From: Bacteroidota bacterium
Lineage (GTDB): Bacteria; Bacteroidota; Bacteroidia; Flavobacteriales; Weeksellaceae
DNA: 40,837 nucleotides
Assembly (NCBI GenBank): GCA_023419095.1
Contig: JAEZYN010000025.1
Location: 1 to 40,837 of the forward strand
Direction of reading: 5' to 3'
Part shown: one piece after another, positions 40,010-40,837 of the stretch
How positions within the stretch are numbered: position 1 is the stretch's first letter
Layout: every line of letters starts with the position of its first letter
Program-made: the position numbers and the translations under genes
Notes under the pieces: generated by a model
The model's input: only the letters and a program-made list of their open reading frames with translations
Told to the model about the DNA's origin: nothing
Database searches by the model: none

Positions 40010-40705
40010 ATGAAGATGCAGCACATTTTTTTTGACCTCGACAATACACTTTGGGATCACCGCCGTAACGCGTACCTCACACTTAAGGAAATTTTTGAAC
40101 GCGAAAAGGTTCGGGACAAGCATAACATCCACTTCGAGGAGTTTCACAAAGAATATTTTACAATCAATGAACGGCTGTGGGCGCAGATCCGTGATGGTGA
40201 AATAGATAAGGAACATCTGCGGAAACACCGTTTCTACGATTCGTTTCTTTTCTTCGGAATTGATGACTTTGCTTTGGCGCAGACGTTCGAGAAGAATTTT
40301 CTGGATGAAATACTCAATTATAACGATCTGGTGGAAGGTTCTTTTGATCTGCTGGAATATCTTTCAGACAAAGGCTACACGCTGCACATCCTTTCAAATG
40401 GTTTTGAAGAGGTGACGTACCGCAAATGTGAACTTTCAGGCATAAAGAATTACTTCAAAACCATCACAAGTGCCGATGAAATCGATGTCCGCAAGCCGAA
40501 TCCGGAGATTTACGCGTATGCGTTGAATAAAGCCGGTGCAAAGATTGAGGAATCTGCTATGATCGGTGACGACTGGATTGCAGATGTGGAGGGCGGAAAA
40601 GCCTTTGGCTTGCAGGTGGTTTTCTTTGATGTCTTTAATGATAATTACGAAGCCGACGGCGTCACTGTCATTAAAAGACTGGCAGAGCTTAAAGATATAT
40701 TCTGA
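40010..40705 (+). CDS. HAD-superfamily hydrolase, YjjG-type pyrimidine nucleotidase
   Basis: 231 residues from ATG 40010; an upstream TTG lies inside the promoter box, and a second ATG six bases on is also possible. HAD motif I is FFDLDNTLWD (Asp9 nucleophile, Asp11), motif II is LHILSNG, motif III Lys is in RKPNPEIY and motif IV is IGDDWIADVEGG. The helical cap domain is present between motifs I and II. YjjG/YfnB proteins cleave non-canonical pyrimidine nucleotides to keep them out of DNA. The gene ends about 30 bases before the repeat region. Confidence 0.9.
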   Translation: MKMQHIFFDLDNTLWDHRRNAYLTLKEIFEREKVRDKHNIHFEEFHKEYFTINERLWAQIRDGEIDKEHLRKHRFYDSFLFFGIDDFALAQTFEKNFLDEILNYNDLVEGSFDLLEYLSDKGYTLHILSNGFEEVTYRKCELSGIKNYFKTITSADEIDVRKPNPEIYAYALNKAGAKIEESAMIGDDWIADVEGGKAFGLQVVFFDVFNDNYEADGVTVIKRLAELKDIF

Positions 40706-40737
40706 CGTTTGTAAAAATTCATCAGGACGTTGTGGTG

Positions 40738-40803
40738 AAAACATACGGGTCTTTTAAATAAAACATACGGACGTTTTAAACAAAACATACGGACGTTTTC
40801 GCT
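40738..40803 (+). repeat. three tandem 22-bp repeats with terminator arms
   Basis: Units begin at 40738, 40760 and 40782 with an exact 22-base period. Each starts AAAACATACGG; units 2 and 3 share 18 bases (AAAACATACGGACGTTTT), while unit 1 has GGGTCTTTT in the second half. The final four bases of each unit differ (AAAT, AAAC, CGCT). Confidence 0.85.
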
Positions 40804-40825
40804 AAAACGTCCGTATGTTTTTTAA
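40782..40825 (+). terminator. strong hairpin terminator using the third repeat
   Basis: The third unit (40782-40799) is a perfect 18-base complement of 40804-40821, with a CGCT loop, followed by more T. The preceding unit 2 could pair with the same right arm equally well. Confidence 0.85.
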
Positions 40826-40837
40826 TGCCTTATGGGA

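Overview
The window comes from a member of the Bacteroidota, most likely a flavobacterium of the Chryseobacterium/Kaistella group (Weeksellaceae). The signs are a CcoNO fusion with a short mono-heme CcoP, a T9SS type A sorting domain, TonB-dependent and OMP_b-brl_3 receptors, WG-repeat and HU-CCDC81-type proteins, the flavobacterial pair DUF2752 plus CD225, many TAnnTTTG -7 promoter boxes, and no clear Shine-Dalgarno sequences. It reads as ordinary chromosome: I see no insertion sequence, prophage, CRISPR array, tRNA or rRNA.

Layout. 1-1082: end of an Fe-S (CCG-domain) protein, a small membrane protein and a conserved protein often misnamed an ABC transporter ATPase. 1163-4093: glycosyltransferase, MOP-family flippase, lipoprotein. 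4198-6697: serS and, facing it, a lipoprotein and a small secreted protein. 6725-15647 (minus): a full cbb3 oxidase locus (ccoI, ccoS, ccoNO, ccoQ, ccoP, ccoG, ccoH/fixH, TauE/SafE-like copper protein), with a Crp/Fnr-family regulator divergent from it. 16503-23344: panB and a mixed set of genes (heme-binding protein, Ig-like lipoprotein, serine hydrolase, 2-hydroxyacid dehydrogenase, acyl-CoA thioesterase, HU-CCDC81-like membrane protein). 23438-27989 (minus): a frameshifted T9SS-exported protein, a TonB receptor behind a TPP riboswitch, a WG-repeat protein, DUF2752 and CD225 proteins. 28126-31127: aconitase and the broken C-terminal end of an outer-membrane receptor. 31164-34530 (minus): RluA-type pseudouridine synthase, Nudix hydrolase, XerD, dCMP deaminase, enoyl-CoA hydratase. 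34611-36993: an unusual catalase homologue divergent from oxyR. 37015-40837: metK under a SAM-II riboswitch, a small secreted protein, an ECF-like sigma factor with a 44-residue companion, a YjjG-type phosphatase, and a tandemly repeated terminator.

How the genes work together. The cbb3 block holds the oxidase subunits plus the copper-import and assembly factors for low-oxygen respiration. A terminator-like hairpin between ccoP and ccoG may set a lower level for the assembly genes. The TPP riboswitch gives the TonB receptor a likely substrate, thiamine or a derivative. OxyR keeps both redox cysteines, but the catalase homologue next to it has Asn where catalases have their essential distal His.

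Most of the content is housekeeping. The items most worth following up are the SAM-II riboswitch with a non-classical expression platform, the thiamine-linked TonB receptor, the catalase homologue with an altered active site, promoters lying almost on the start codon (possible leaderless mRNAs), and the repeated terminator arms at the right edge. I did not find a clearly new multi-gene system.
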